The notes beneath the pieces are model-generated. The model was not told the origin of the DNA and ran no database searches. It worked only from the letters and a program-made list of their open reading frames with translations. A DNA stretch of 64,000 bases. It comes from WHTI01 sp963756365. GTDB taxonomy: Bacteria; Actinomycetota; CADDZG01; WHSQ01. Below are positions 50,163 to 59,334 of the stretch, one piece after another. The position numbers were made by a program, and so were the translations under genes. The stretch lies in contig CAVWNF010000003.1 in NCBI GenBank assembly GCA_963756365.1, forward strand, positions 310,001 to 374,000. The letters run 5' to 3'. How positions within the stretch are numbered: position 1 is the stretch's first letter; each line of letters begins with the position of its first letter.

Positions 50163-52130
50163 TCAGGGAACGAGAGTGCACTCAAGCGGAACATCGAAGC
50201 TCTCGAGACCGTCGGTTCTGTTGTTGGTGTCCCCCTGCGTCGCGTCTACCCCGAGCCCGCGCTTGGCGAACGCCTTCCAGATAAGGCACTGGTTGTCACC
50301 CTCGGTCAGGGCCACATCTGCGGCGAGGATCGCATCCCTTGCGTCGACGAAGCCTGGACTGCACGGTTGCATCTTCATCCCATCCATGACGAGTTGGAGA
50401 GTGAGGTTGTTGCCTCCCGTGGTCCAGTCGCCGTAGACGTCCTCGTTGAACCCGTACTCCTCGATGAGATTCCAGTAGACCTCCCACAACATCGTTGCCC
50501 ACACGTAGCCCACCCCGTGGGGAACCGCTGCGGTTCTGATCGTCCGGTACATGGCGTTGTTGATCTTCAGATCGGTCGAGTACGGCTTGGGACGGATGCC
50601 TGCGCCGGACCTCTGCCCCTGACCTAGAACGTAGGTGCCCATCCCGCGGGCATCGGTTCCTTTCTCGCCCGGGAGGGTGGTGGTTGCGAGAGCGAGGAAG
50701 TCGCTCCACCCCTCACCTTCCCGCTCTTGATGAGAGAGGCAGCCTGTGGTGTTCGGTCCGCCTGTGAGGCGGTTGGATACTCCGTGACCCCATTCGTGCA
50801 GGATCACGCCGGAATCTAGGTCGCCGTCGATGATCTGACCTGGCTTGGTGTCGGGCCACAGGTACATCTGCATCCGGGGCTTGCTGCCGTCGGCTGGCGT
50901 TGCGAAGTTGGCGTTGTCTACCCCGCTGCCATCATGAGCTTCTGCCTGCACGGGATCGTTACCCATACCGAGGCCGGTGTTGAAGTTGGTCACCTGGAAG
51001 TTCCCCGACGCCTCGTTGAATCCGTAGCGGTAGAAGACGTCGTGGGCGATGTTGTTCCAGTAGAAGAGGTTGGTTACCGCAGCGTCCCTCCATGCGTGGG
51101 GAGGCAGCGCGAAGTCGAGTGGGAAATCGAAGTCCAGGCCAGCGCCACCCTGTGCATCCATGGTTGGTAGTGCCGTGTTGGCAGCAGGGGTGTAGTCGGC
51201 GTACGCGTGCACGCTGTTGCCGCGGGTGGTGGTGAACTCTGCCCCGGGCTGACCGTTCGTGTCGTGCCACCCGAACGGCGCCGAGGTTGAATCGGCGGGC
51301 GTCGACACCAACGTTCTGTCGCCGTCCTGGGGACTCTCGTAAGGAAGCGCATAGACCCGATACGAGGAGCCGTCGTCCGCCGGAACTTCTGGACTCGGAC
51401 CTACCGCAGCCGTCTTCTGGGAGGCGCGGTGCGAGACCGCGTTCCGGGTCTGCTCAACGTTGTCGTGATCGATCAGGTCGTAGCGTGCGAGAAGCTCGCC
51501 CGTGGACGCGTCGATGCTGACGTTCCACCAGTGCTGCTCGGAGAGTTCCTCGATCGTCATGTTCCACGCGAGCCTGATGTCCCCCGCCCGTGTCGGTTGG
51601 TAGACGAGGGTTGCGGGAACCGGGCTAAGGGATAGGTCGGGGGCTTTCAGCAAGGTTGCTCTGTCGACCGCCGTCGAGGATCTGGCAACCTCCACCCTCC
51701 CAGCCGAGAGGCCCAGGTGAGCAGCAGCGTCCCTCACGGCCTGGTGCGCGGTTCTGGTCGCCGCACCTGAGGTCTTCGCAGCGATGTTCGAGATGAACCT
51801 GGACGGTGCGTAGATCACCGCACCTGTCCGATCGATGTTCACGGTCATATTGGCGCCGAGAACCTCAAGGCCCGAGTGTCGCTGCCTCAGATACACGTGG
51901 GTGACGCCGTTGTGCTCCGAACGGTATGAATCGGTAACGGCCACATCCGACAGATCGCCAGCGGTGAGGTGCGATGCCTTGCGGTTCCGTGCCACATGGT
52001 CGAGAGCGATCCCTATCGCATCTCTCTTCGCATCCCGATCTCTTGCGATGGGGCGAGCCCCGGTGGACGGTAAGCCCATCCCCAGAACCATCAACCCCGC
52101 GGTCACCGCGAGCACAGCCTTCGAACGCAT
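50163..52130 (-). CDS. Secreted M36 (fungalysin-type) metallopeptidase
   Basis: 655 residues from the ATG at 52130, preceded by AAGGAAGGGG. Signal peptide SKAVLAVTAGLMVLGMGL. An FTP-type propeptide (about 30-210) contains THVYLRQRHSGLEVLGANM and ATRTAHQAVRDAAAHLGL. The catalytic domain has the zinc motif VILHEWGHGVSNRL near residue 443 and EGEGWSDFLAL as the third ligand, with a downstream EEYGFNEDVYGDW region. Two cysteines close to the C-terminus may form a bridge. It should be an exported protease that removes its own propeptide. Confidence 0.92.
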   Translation of the reverse strand: MRSKAVLAVTAGLMVLGMGLPSTGARPIARDRDAKRDAIGIALDHVARNRKASHLTAGDLSDVAVTDSYRSEHNGVTHVYLRQRHSGLEVLGANMTVNIDRTGAVIYAPSRFISNIAAKTSGAATRTAHQAVRDAAAHLGLSAGRVEVARSSTAVDRATLLKAPDLSLSPVPATLVYQPTRAGDIRLAWNMTIEELSEQHWWNVSIDASTGELLARYDLIDHDNVEQTRNAVSHRASQKTAAVGPSPEVPADDGSSYRVYALPYESPQDGDRTLVSTPADSTSAPFGWHDTNGQPGAEFTTTRGNSVHAYADYTPAANTALPTMDAQGGAGLDFDFPLDFALPPHAWRDAAVTNLFYWNNIAHDVFYRYGFNEASGNFQVTNFNTGLGMGNDPVQAEAHDGSGVDNANFATPADGSKPRMQMYLWPDTKPGQIIDGDLDSGVILHEWGHGVSNRLTGGPNTTGCLSHQEREGEGWSDFLALATTTLPGEKGTDARGMGTYVLGQGQRSGAGIRPKPYSTDLKINNAMYRTIRTAAVPHGVGYVWATMLWEVYWNLIEEYGFNEDVYGDWTTGGNNLTLQLVMDGMKMQPCSPGFVDARDAILAADVALTEGDNQCLIWKAFAKRGLGVDATQGDTNNRTDGLESFDVPLECTLVP

Positions 52131-52199
52131 CAGGATCCCCTTCCTTGCCTGCACAACGATCTCGACCCTTCAGACTTGGCGCGTGGGCGAGCGATGACC

Positions 52200-52216
52200 T
52201 TTGTGCACTTGCACAG
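52200..52216. repeat. 17-base palindromic element, copy 2
   Basis: TTTGTGCACTTGCACAG, the same 17 bases as at 43954-43970. This copy lies 70 bases upstream of the M36 peptidase start codon, in the gap before the DUF302 gene. Confidence 0.6.
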
Positions 52217-52234
52217 AGGCAGGGGAACCAGGGA

Positions 52235-52624
52235 TCAGGCGGAGAGAGCCTTCATCGCCCGTCCGATCCCGGCCGCAGCTTCATCGGCGACCGATCGGAG
52301 CGCTGGCTCGTCTGAAACCGCCACCATCATCTGAGGGTCGATGGCTTCCACGGTCGTCATGCCTCCCCGCTCGGAGACGACGACGTTGCAGGGAAGCAGG
52401 AGCCCGATGCTCTTGTCTACATCAAGCGCTGTCGAGGCAAGTTCCGGATTGCACACACCGAGGATCGTGTACGGCTCGATGGTCCTATCGAGCTTCTCCT
52501 TGAGCGTCGCCGCGACATCGATCTCGGTGAGCGTGCCGAAGCCTTCCTCCTTGAATGCTTCTTTGACCTGATCGATCGCCCTCTCGAAAGGGACGTCCAT
52601 CTGGATGGTGCTTCCGTATCCCAT
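52235..52624 (-). CDS. DUF302 protein
   Basis: 129 residues. YGSTIQMDVPFERAIDQVKE, FGTLTEIDVAATLKEKL, YTILGVCNPELASTALDVDK and LLLPCNVVVSERGGMTTVEA are the DUF302 core. A single compact domain with no signal peptide. The ATG is preceded by GAGAGGCAG. Function unknown across the family. Confidence 0.9.
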   Translation of the reverse strand: MGYGSTIQMDVPFERAIDQVKEAFKEEGFGTLTEIDVAATLKEKLDRTIEPYTILGVCNPELASTALDVDKSIGLLLPCNVVVSERGGMTTVEAIDPQMMVAVSDEPALRSVADEAAAGIGRAMKALSA

Positions 52625-52641
52625 ACCTGCCTCTCTTGTAG

Positions 52642-53124
52642 CTACTCGGCGGATCTGTGCTCGGTCGGTGGGTGTGGTGATCCTTGTTCCTTGCGAACGA
52701 AGGAGAAAGTGCCTCCAGGTTCGACCACTGCGAACCTAACCTCCGAGAGATGTGCGATCCCCTGCGTCCTTGCCTCGTCCAGCAGGTCCTCGACCGATAG
52801 CCGGTGGACCTCCAATACTTCCTTCACCGGCGCTCCGTCCACGCAGATCAGAGCTGGCTCGCCTTCGACGATCTCCCGTATACGGCGCTTCCTGAACGCA
52901 AGGTACGAGAACACCAATGACCACATCGCCATCGTTGAAACCGCAAGCATCGCCCCGGTGATCGAGTAGTCCTCCTGGGTGACCCCTTGCTGGATCAGAT
53001 CTCCCATCACGACGAGAACCACGAGCTCGAACGGGGTCATCTCCGCAAGCTCGCGTCTGCCCAAGGCCCGGGTGATGACAAGAACGAAGAGATAGAGCAC
53101 CGAGGCTCTAACGATGACATCCAT
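52642..53124 (-). CDS. DUF421/YetF-like membrane protein
   Basis: 160 residues. Three N-terminal helices (VLYLFVLVITRALGRRELAE, FELVVLVVMGDLIQQGV, AMLAVSTMAMWSLVFSYLAF) and a cytoplasmic C-terminal domain with LSVEDLLDEARTQGIAHLSE and FAVVEPGGTFSFV. This is the YetF family shape. Function unclear; some members act in spore or envelope processes in Bacillus. Its start overlaps the next gene upstream by one base. Confidence 0.88.
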   Translation of the reverse strand: MDVIVRASVLYLFVLVITRALGRRELAEMTPFELVVLVVMGDLIQQGVTQEDYSITGAMLAVSTMAMWSLVFSYLAFRKRRIREIVEGEPALICVDGAPVKEVLEVHRLSVEDLLDEARTQGIAHLSEVRFAVVEPGGTFSFVRKEQGSPHPPTEHRSAE

Positions 53125-53642
53125 CAGGGAGCGAGCCTGGTCCGGTAAGTAACTGTGGCTACAGGTGCGCCGTCGATGACCAGGGTCGTGGTCGCTGGCT
53201 CGCCTCGATGGACCGACGGTTCGATTCGTGTGTCCATCGCGACCGAGAAGACATCACCTTCCGGGGGGTCGAACTCCCAGATCAGTACGCCGTTCTCGAC
53301 CGTTGCGGATGAGGGGTCGGGGAAGATGCCGTTGAGGTCGAAGATCGTCAGATACTCGGCCGTGGTTCGGAGCGTGATCGGCCCACCGAACCCGCCTGGG
53401 TGAACGACCTCTGCCGACCACGGCGAGGAGAGCCCCGCTCGCGACACGCTCGGGTAGGTAACCGTCAATCGGTAGCCGTCGGCGCTCGCGCTGACGCTTC
53501 CTTCAGAGTGGCCGAGCCACCCAAGGAGTCCGGCTCCGAGGAGGAGGGCGAAAGCCGTCATCGTCATCCGCCGCCAGAGACGCGCCCTCTTCCAATAGGC
53601 GAGATCTCTCTGTGGAGGAAAAGTATCGAAGGTGGCATCCAT
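53124..53642 (-). CDS. Unknown membrane-anchored protein
   Basis: 172 residues: a cytoplasmic N-terminus, one helix (TMTAFALLLGAGLLGWLGHS) near residue 27-45, then an extracellular domain rich in beta strands such as YRLTVTYPSVSRAGLSSPW, TTAEYLTIFDLNG and TTTLVIDGAPVATVTYRT. No enzyme motif. The coupling to the YetF-like gene suggests a joint envelope role. AGGGGC precedes the ATG. Confidence 0.6.
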   Translation of the reverse strand: MDATFDTFPPQRDLAYWKRARLWRRMTMTAFALLLGAGLLGWLGHSEGSVSASADGYRLTVTYPSVSRAGLSSPWSAEVVHPGGFGGPITLRTTAEYLTIFDLNGIFPDPSSATVENGVLIWEFDPPEGDVFSVAMDTRIEPSVHRGEPATTTLVIDGAPVATVTYRTRLAP

Positions 53643-53685
53643 GCCCCTGGGTGGTTCCCCCGGGAAGAGGGAGCCAAACCGGGGG

Positions 53686-54078
53686 TCAGCCGGCGTACGC
53701 CTTGAGCGCGTCGATGAAGGCCTCGGGGTCCTCGAGGGTGAGGGTGATCGCGGTGTGGGTCATGGTGCCGAATGGCGGAGAGGTCGGGACCGCCTCATGG
53801 AATTTCACGCAAACACCCCTGTCGGTGTTGGAGCCGAAAGTGACGCCGCGGTCCTTCCCCGATAGACGGATGCCGATCGCCTTGTAGAACTTGTACGGTC
53901 CACTCAATTCCGTGGCCTTGACGTTGGCCACCGTGGTTTCGAGCTTCACGACTCCGAAGCGGCATCGCAGCGATCCGTCATCTTCGATCGTGACCTTCGC
54001 CGTCAGCGGGGTGGCCGCAACCGGGAGGAGGGCGGCCTGGAATTTGAGGTCGAACGCGAATGGGAACTCGGATGCCAT
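53686..54078 (-). CDS. Conserved hypothetical protein
   Basis: 130 residues, cytoplasmic by appearance, with alternating short strands (AKVTIEDDGSLRCRFGVVKL, YKFYKAIGIRLSGKDRGVTF) and ending TLTLEDPEAFIDALKAYAG. This resembles small conserved actinobacterial proteins of unknown function; the last segment is helical. No motif to assign a reaction. Confidence 0.6.
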   Translation of the reverse strand: MASEFPFAFDLKFQAALLPVAATPLTAKVTIEDDGSLRCRFGVVKLETTVANVKATELSGPYKFYKAIGIRLSGKDRGVTFGSNTDRGVCVKFHEAVPTSPPFGTMTHTAITLTLEDPEAFIDALKAYAG

Positions 54079-54118
54079 AGACCATGCTTAGCAGATGGGA
54101 GCCCGAGACCGCAGCGGA

Positions 54119-54124
54119 TACTCT
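54119..54124 (+). promoter_or_regulatory. -10 element of the second biotin carboxylase gene
   Basis: TACTCT with the GTG start seven bases downstream. Confidence 0.35.
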
Positions 54125-54131
54125 CTAGCCC

Positions 54132-55793
54132 GTGTTCTCAAAGGTGATGATCGCCAATCGTGGGGAGATCGCGGTCCGTATCGCACGTACGTGTGATGCC
54201 CTCGGGATCGGTGTCGTGGCGGTCCACTCAGATGTTGATGCCGATTCGATGCACGTGAGAGCGGCATCGGAGGCGATCGCCCTCCCCGGGGTGACCCCTA
54301 CCGAGACGTACCTCAATATCCCCGTTCTGATCGAGGCTGCGCGGAACAGTGGAGCCGAGGCGGTCCATCCCGGCTACGGCTTCCTTGCCGAGTCGGATCT
54401 ATTCGCCGAGGCGGTCATCGCAGCCGGCCTGGTCTGGGTTGGACCATCCCCTCACGCGATCAGAGCGCTAGGAGACAAGATCAGCGCTCGGCGGATCGCG
54501 ATCGAGGCCGGGGTGCCGGTGGTGCCGGGACTGACCGAGCCGATCGTCGAGCTTCCGATCGTCGAGAGCTTCGCTCGTGACCATGGCTATCCCGTTGCGA
54601 TCAAAGCGGCTGGTGGCGGTGGCGGACGCGGTTTGAAGGTTGCCCGCTCGGCCTCCGACCTAGCGGATGCCTTCGAGTCCGCTCGCCGGGAGGCCGCGGC
54701 TTACTTCGGGTCCGAAGACGTGTACGTGGAGAAGTACCTGGATGCTCCGAAGCACCTCGAGGTCCAGCTGCTAGCGCCCACCCCCGATAGCGCGTTGTGG
54801 CTCGGCGTCCGCGACTGTTCTCTCCAGAGACGCCACCAGAAACTGATCGAGGAGACGCCCCCGCCGATGTGGGCCGATCGCCAGGACGAGATGGGCGCCG
54901 CTGCAGTAGCGCTCTCGAAGGCGGCGGGATACGAGAACGCCGGGACCGTCGAGATGCTGGTTGATGGTTCTGGAGATTTCTATTTCCTCGAAGTGAACTC
55001 CCGGCTGCAGGTGGAGCACACCGTCACCGAAGAGGTTCTCGGGATAGACCTCGTGGCGTGCCAACTTCGCATCGCCGCCGGAGAAGACCTTGGGCTAACG
55101 CAGGAAGGCCTGCGCCCGAACGGACACTCGATCGAGTGCCGGATAAACGCCGAGGATCCGACGCTTGGCTTCGCGCCCACGCCGGGGGTGATCACCGCCT
55201 ATTCCGAACCGAGCGGCGACGGCGTGAGGGTTGACTCTGGGTACTCCTCCGGTTCCGAGGTGCCCAGCGCGTATGACTCCTTGATAGCCAAGCTCATCGT
55301 GACCGCCCCGGATCGTGACAAGGCGATCGCGCGCATGAGATCAGCTCTCGAGGGGTTCGAGATCTCAGGGATAGCCACAACGATCCCCGCTCACCTAGCG
55401 CTTCTTCAGGATGCCGACTTCCAAAGTGGAACGCACACAACTCGCACCGTCGAGGACGGGGCATTGGACGGACTCACCCGAACGGCCGATGCCGACGTTC
55501 TGCTGGTGGCGGGAACGTCGGTCCGCTTGTGGAACCCGGCGATGTCGGCGTCCGCCGCAGCGGCCGTGCACGGCGCGGGAGCAGGCGAGGTGATCGCCCC
55601 GATGCAGGGGACGATCCTGAAGGTACTCGTGGAAGAGGGCCAGGAGGTCGCTGCCGGGGACCCCATCGTTGTCGTCGAGGCGATGAAGATGGAAACGACG
55701 ATCTCGGCCCCCGGCGGTGGAGTCGTGACTGGACTCGTCGCCACCCCCGGCGAGCCGACGAAGGCTGGCGCCGTTCTTGCAGTGATCGAGTGA
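54132..55793 (+). CDS. Second acyl-CoA carboxylase alpha subunit (biotin carboxylase + BCCP)
   Basis: 553 residues, 27 shorter than the one at 39 kb. VMIANRGEIAVRIARTC, HPGYGFLAESDLF, KAAGGGGGRGLKVA for ATP, RDCSLQRRHQKLIEE and EVNSRLQVEHTVTEE give the biotin carboxylase. The biotinyl domain at the C-terminus carries VVEAMKMETTI with the acceptor Lys. Which carboxyltransferase it serves is open: AccDA at 1.2 kb, PccB at 41.6 kb, or another outside the window. GTG start. Confidence 0.9.
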   Translation: MFSKVMIANRGEIAVRIARTCDALGIGVVAVHSDVDADSMHVRAASEAIALPGVTPTETYLNIPVLIEAARNSGAEAVHPGYGFLAESDLFAEAVIAAGLVWVGPSPHAIRALGDKISARRIAIEAGVPVVPGLTEPIVELPIVESFARDHGYPVAIKAAGGGGGRGLKVARSASDLADAFESARREAAAYFGSEDVYVEKYLDAPKHLEVQLLAPTPDSALWLGVRDCSLQRRHQKLIEETPPPMWADRQDEMGAAAVALSKAAGYENAGTVEMLVDGSGDFYFLEVNSRLQVEHTVTEEVLGIDLVACQLRIAAGEDLGLTQEGLRPNGHSIECRINAEDPTLGFAPTPGVITAYSEPSGDGVRVDSGYSSGSEVPSAYDSLIAKLIVTAPDRDKAIARMRSALEGFEISGIATTIPAHLALLQDADFQSGTHTTRTVEDGALDGLTRTADADVLLVAGTSVRLWNPAMSASAAAAVHGAGAGEVIAPMQGTILKVLVEEGQEVAAGDPIVVVEAMKMETTISAPGGGVVTGLVATPGEPTKAGAVLAVIE

Positions 55794-57646
55794 GCGTTCT
55801 CGAACTGATCCAGGTTGGGCTTCAGGTTGCGTTGTTCGGGATGGTGGGCTACTTCACCGGTTCGCTCCTCGGGATAAACGAGCGCCTGCGACCACTCGTC
55901 GAAACAACCTGGCCCGAACGCGTGCTGGCCATAGTCCCGGGAGCCGTCGCGTTCTCGGTGGTTCTGATGCTGGCGAACATCCTGACCCTCGGAGCGGTGT
56001 TCGGAAGTTCCTGGGTCGTTCCCGTCGCGGTCGTTGCGGTCGTGACTCTTGGATGGCGACGCGAGAGAGGTCTTCCCGACATCCCATGGCCGTGGGTGCT
56101 GCTGGCGGTGCTTGTCCTGGGCGCCCTGTTCCTTTCTCCTGTGCTGTTCGGAGGGTCCGGCGTCCGCACCGGCGACCCACCGTGGCACCTCGGCTGGACG
56201 GAGCAACTCCTTCACGGGATGCCGGTGCCGGTAGGCCCTGCGCCAGAGATAGCTCGCAACTCGTACCCATGGGGCTTACACGCGGTGCTGGCGACGATGA
56301 CCCGTTCGGTGCCGGGGAGTAACCCTCTGATCGGGCACGAGGCGCTCCACATCGTCCTGCTCCTCTCCGTTCCGCTCGCGGGTGCTTGCCTGGCGCGTCG
56401 GTTGGACGAGCGAGCCGGATGGCTGGGAGCTGCAGCGAGCAGCCTGATCGGTGGCTTCGGGTGGGTGACCGCGGGGGCATCTACATTTATCGCCAGCCCA
56501 AGCGAGCATCGTTTCGGTGCCGATCTTGTGGTGGCCTCACCCAACTCCGTCTACGAACTGTTCCCTCCTGCGTTGCCGCGCGAACTAGGTCTAGTGCTGC
56601 TCGCCGCTGCGGGATGCGCGTGTGTTTTCGCTCTGAGAACCGGGAGCCGAAGGATCGCGGTGGTTGCGGGAGCGATCGGAGGACTCGCTGGCCTCGTGAG
56701 TCTCCCGATGTTCGTTAGCGGCGTCGTGTGGCTGGTGTTCGGGGCCCTCTTCGCTACCAAGGGAAGCCGACGCAAGATGGCGGTCACCATGGTGGGGACC
56801 GCTGCTCTCGTGATGCTTCCGTGGGCCGGCAAGGTCCTGGTGAACTACGTGCGCTTCGGCGGATTCCTGAACACGACCCCGAGGTTGGGGGTCGAGTGGC
56901 CGCTCGCCACCGCGCTGTGGTCTTGGGGTCTCCTGGTGTTCTTGGCGGCAGGCGGGATCGCACTCGCCGCGCGTCGGTCGTCCACCCGCCAGTCATCCAC
57001 CCGCTTGATGCTCGGGTTCCTCTCGGGAAGCATTTTGCTGATGATCCTGGCCCTTGCGCGCGGTGCGTTCGATTGGGAGGTGTGGGGGAACGCGACATTG
57101 CTCCACCAGGGCCGTATCTGGCCGCCGTTGCATCTATTGGGTGGGGCCTTCGGTGGCTACGCACTATTGAGGCTCTTCGTGTGGCTTCGCGCACGCTCTG
57201 GTGGACTCGCCATCGCTTCGATGGTGATGATCCTCGGAGTCGGGGCGATCTCGCCGGTGGTGGCGGCGAGAGGTCTCACTCAGATCATCGAGCAAGATCT
57301 CAAGGGATTCCTCTACCGAACCCCCGATTACGAAGACGGTTCGTTCCTACGGACAGCTGCCACTCATCTCGGTCCGGACGATGTCGTGGAGGTCGAGGGG
57401 AACGACACGCTTGCCTTCGCTCTCTTCCAGTTCTCCGGGGTCAGGATCGCGGGATACGACGACCCACGTCTCGACGGCAACGACCTACGGATCAGATATC
57501 GAGACCTGGCACGCGAGTACGACTCACGGGTCGCTGCTGGCGGGTTCACGCCTGACTTCCTGGTGGTCGCAGGAGCCCGCGCCGATGCACTCGTGTCCGG
57601 GGCGTTCGAAGGTGCGGAGTGGTCGCTGATCCCTGGTCAGAGCTAG
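55790..57646 (+). CDS. Large multi-helix membrane protein, glycosyltransferase-like
   Basis: 618 residues from a GTG overlapping the biotin carboxylase stop. About 12-13 hydrophobic helices; the loop after helix 4 contains a HLGWTEQLLHGMPVPVGPAP stretch and NSYPWGLHAVLATM. A soluble tail of about 110 residues follows the last helix (LGPDDVVEVEGNDTLAFALF). The layout resembles integral-membrane sugar transferases of the DUF6541 type, which use lipid-linked donors, but I see no decisive acidic catalytic pair. Function therefore unassigned. Confidence 0.6.
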   Translation: MSVLELIQVGLQVALFGMVGYFTGSLLGINERLRPLVETTWPERVLAIVPGAVAFSVVLMLANILTLGAVFGSSWVVPVAVVAVVTLGWRRERGLPDIPWPWVLLAVLVLGALFLSPVLFGGSGVRTGDPPWHLGWTEQLLHGMPVPVGPAPEIARNSYPWGLHAVLATMTRSVPGSNPLIGHEALHIVLLLSVPLAGACLARRLDERAGWLGAAASSLIGGFGWVTAGASTFIASPSEHRFGADLVVASPNSVYELFPPALPRELGLVLLAAAGCACVFALRTGSRRIAVVAGAIGGLAGLVSLPMFVSGVVWLVFGALFATKGSRRKMAVTMVGTAALVMLPWAGKVLVNYVRFGGFLNTTPRLGVEWPLATALWSWGLLVFLAAGGIALAARRSSTRQSSTRLMLGFLSGSILLMILALARGAFDWEVWGNATLLHQGRIWPPLHLLGGAFGGYALLRLFVWLRARSGGLAIASMVMILGVGAISPVVAARGLTQIIEQDLKGFLYRTPDYEDGSFLRTAATHLGPDDVVEVEGNDTLAFALFQFSGVRIAGYDDPRLDGNDLRIRYRDLAREYDSRVAAGGFTPDFLVVAGARADALVSGAFEGAEWSLIPGQS

Positions 57647-57649
57647 AGT
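57644..57649 (+). promoter_or_regulatory. -10 element of the alpha/beta hydrolase gene, overlapping the upstream stop codon
   Basis: TAGAGT, whose TAG is the stop of the membrane protein gene, with the hydrolase ATG six bases downstream. Confidence 0.4.
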
Positions 57650-57655
57650 CCGCCG

Positions 57656-58516
57656 ATGAGCGCACACGATCCAGGTGGCAGGCTCGTAGATATCGGAGAC
57701 ACCGCGCTGTATGTGGTCGAGCGCGGGGAGGGCATCCCACTGATCTGCCTCCATGGGGGCCCGGGACTCGATCACACGATCTTTGCCGATGCTCTCGATC
57801 CACTCACCGACATCTGCCAACTCATCCTCGTGGATCAACGATCACAGGGCCGCTCCGCAGAGGCAGACCCCGCAACCTGGTCACTCGAACAGATGGCGAC
57901 GGACGTCTCATCGCTCGCTGTTTCCTTGGGGGTGGATGAGTACGCGGTCCTGGGACACTCGTACGGAGCGTTCGTCGCCCTTCAACACGCCTGCGACCAC
58001 CCGGGGGACGCGTCCTGGTCCATCATCTCGAGCGGGCTTCCGTCGGCACGGTACCTGGCGAGGGTGGACGAGAATCTCGCGAACTTCGAGCCGATCGAGT
58101 TGCGGGAGCAGGTCACGAAGTCGTGGGCCGACGAGCAGATCGCGGAGAGCTCAGACGACGTCGCTCGGCTGTTGCACGACCAGATGCCGTTCCACTTCAA
58201 GGATCCGTTCGATCCGCGGATGGCGGAGTTAGAAGCCAAGACAGCTCACGCGATCTACTCGGCCCCCATCCTTCGTCACTTCTCCAACCTTGAATATGGG
58301 GGTGCCGAACTCGAGGATCGCTTGCCCGATATCCCCCAAAGAGTCCTGGTGCTCGCTGGCCGCCACGATCGGACCTGCGTGATCGAGGGGGCTGAGGTGA
58401 TGGCCGCAGAGATCGCGGATGCGCATCTCGTGGTGTTCGAAGACTCGGCGCACATGACCTACATCGAAGAGAACGAGAAGTACCTCGACACTGTGCGCTC
58501 GTTCCTTTCCGCTTAG
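57656..58516 (+). CDS. Alpha/beta hydrolase, proline iminopeptidase-like
   Basis: 286 residues. IPLICLHGGPGLDHTIFADA is the HGGPG oxyanion motif shared with proline iminopeptidases, VDQRSQGRSAEADP follows, and VLGHSYGAFVALQHA is the nucleophile elbow. VLVLAGRHDRTCVIEGAE and VVFEDSAHMTYIEENEKYLD supply Asp and His. Substrate may be a small peptide or ester. The end overlaps the convergent thioesterase gene by four bases. Confidence 0.88.
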   Translation: MSAHDPGGRLVDIGDTALYVVERGEGIPLICLHGGPGLDHTIFADALDPLTDICQLILVDQRSQGRSAEADPATWSLEQMATDVSSLAVSLGVDEYAVLGHSYGAFVALQHACDHPGDASWSIISSGLPSARYLARVDENLANFEPIELREQVTKSWADEQIAESSDDVARLLHDQMPFHFKDPFDPRMAELEAKTAHAIYSAPILRHFSNLEYGGAELEDRLPDIPQRVLVLAGRHDRTCVIEGAEVMAAEIADAHLVVFEDSAHMTYIEENEKYLDTVRSFLSA

Positions 58517-59310
58517 CGGAAGGCTCGGAGCAAGGCCAATTGGCGCGACTGCGCAAGCAGTATCCCGGTGCGCGTGTAGATCTCACCGTTCTCCTCGAAG
58601 AACCCCTCGCTGCTGAGCGTCGAGCGAAAGACACCCAGGTACCAATCCCCCGGAGCGGCGTCGGCCGGGATGGGGGAGCGGTGATGGATCGTCAGGTCGA
58701 TCGTCGGTGCGGGGTTCGGCCGGTCGAGCTTCGGAAAGGGGGCCGGCGGGATCGAGTCTGTAAGGGTCGTGAGTAGGAGGGGATCGAGTACCCGCGGCTC
58801 GCTCATGCGGATCCAGGCGCCGACCAGCGCGACATCCCCCGACGAGAAGAACATCTCTCCCGTTGCATGTCTGAGGTCGAAGTTCTGGATGTGGCGGGGG
58901 AAGGCCTCCTTGGGGAACGGCTCGATCTCCTCCGGCGGGGGAACGGTCGGCATCTCTGTGTCCGAGTAATCGATCCCGTCCCACGGTTTAGAGAACGCTC
59001 CGAGGGCGAGCGCCATCGTTTCTCCGTCTTGGGTCATCCGGGCGGACAACGTCGACAAGGTCTTCCCTGAACGCTCCGTCGTGACCTCGATCTCGACCGG
59101 GGCGACCTTCGGCGACCTCAGGTAATGGGTGGTGAGAGACCGCAAGGTGCGCTCTGGGTCATTCACCTCCGAGAACATGGCGTTCTGTATGAGCGATGCC
59201 AGATAGCCGCCGTTGGGCCCGATGATCGTCCATGCGTCGCCGATGACCGCCTCGTAGACCCCGCCTGAGGTCTGCCTTACGGCAACATCTTGGTCGAAGG
59301 TCGTGGTCAC
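58513..59310 (-). CDS. Double hot-dog acyl-CoA thioesterase family protein
   Basis: 265 residues. DAWTIIGPNGGYLASLIQNA, RSLTTHYLRSPKVAPVEIEV and VTTERSGKTLSTLSARMTQD form the first hot-dog; the second has ALVGAWIRMSEPRVLDPLLL, TIDLTIHHRSPIPAD and GDWYLGVFRST. This is the TesB-like/thioesterase superfamily used for acyl-CoA release. GTG start with TAGGAA six bases upstream on the reverse strand. Confidence 0.82.
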   Translation of the reverse strand: MTTTFDQDVAVRQTSGGVYEAVIGDAWTIIGPNGGYLASLIQNAMFSEVNDPERTLRSLTTHYLRSPKVAPVEIEVTTERSGKTLSTLSARMTQDGETMALALGAFSKPWDGIDYSDTEMPTVPPPEEIEPFPKEAFPRHIQNFDLRHATGEMFFSSGDVALVGAWIRMSEPRVLDPLLLTTLTDSIPPAPFPKLDRPNPAPTIDLTIHHRSPIPADAAPGDWYLGVFRSTLSSEGFFEENGEIYTRTGILLAQSRQLALLRAFR

Positions 59311-59316
59311 CGGCTG

Positions 59317-59322
59317 TTCCTA
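59317..59322 (-). promoter_or_regulatory. -10-like element of the thioesterase gene
   Basis: TAGGAA on the reverse strand, six bases from the GTG; the last base departs from the TANNNT pattern. Confidence 0.3.
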
Positions 59323-59334
59323 CCATCAAGGCTC

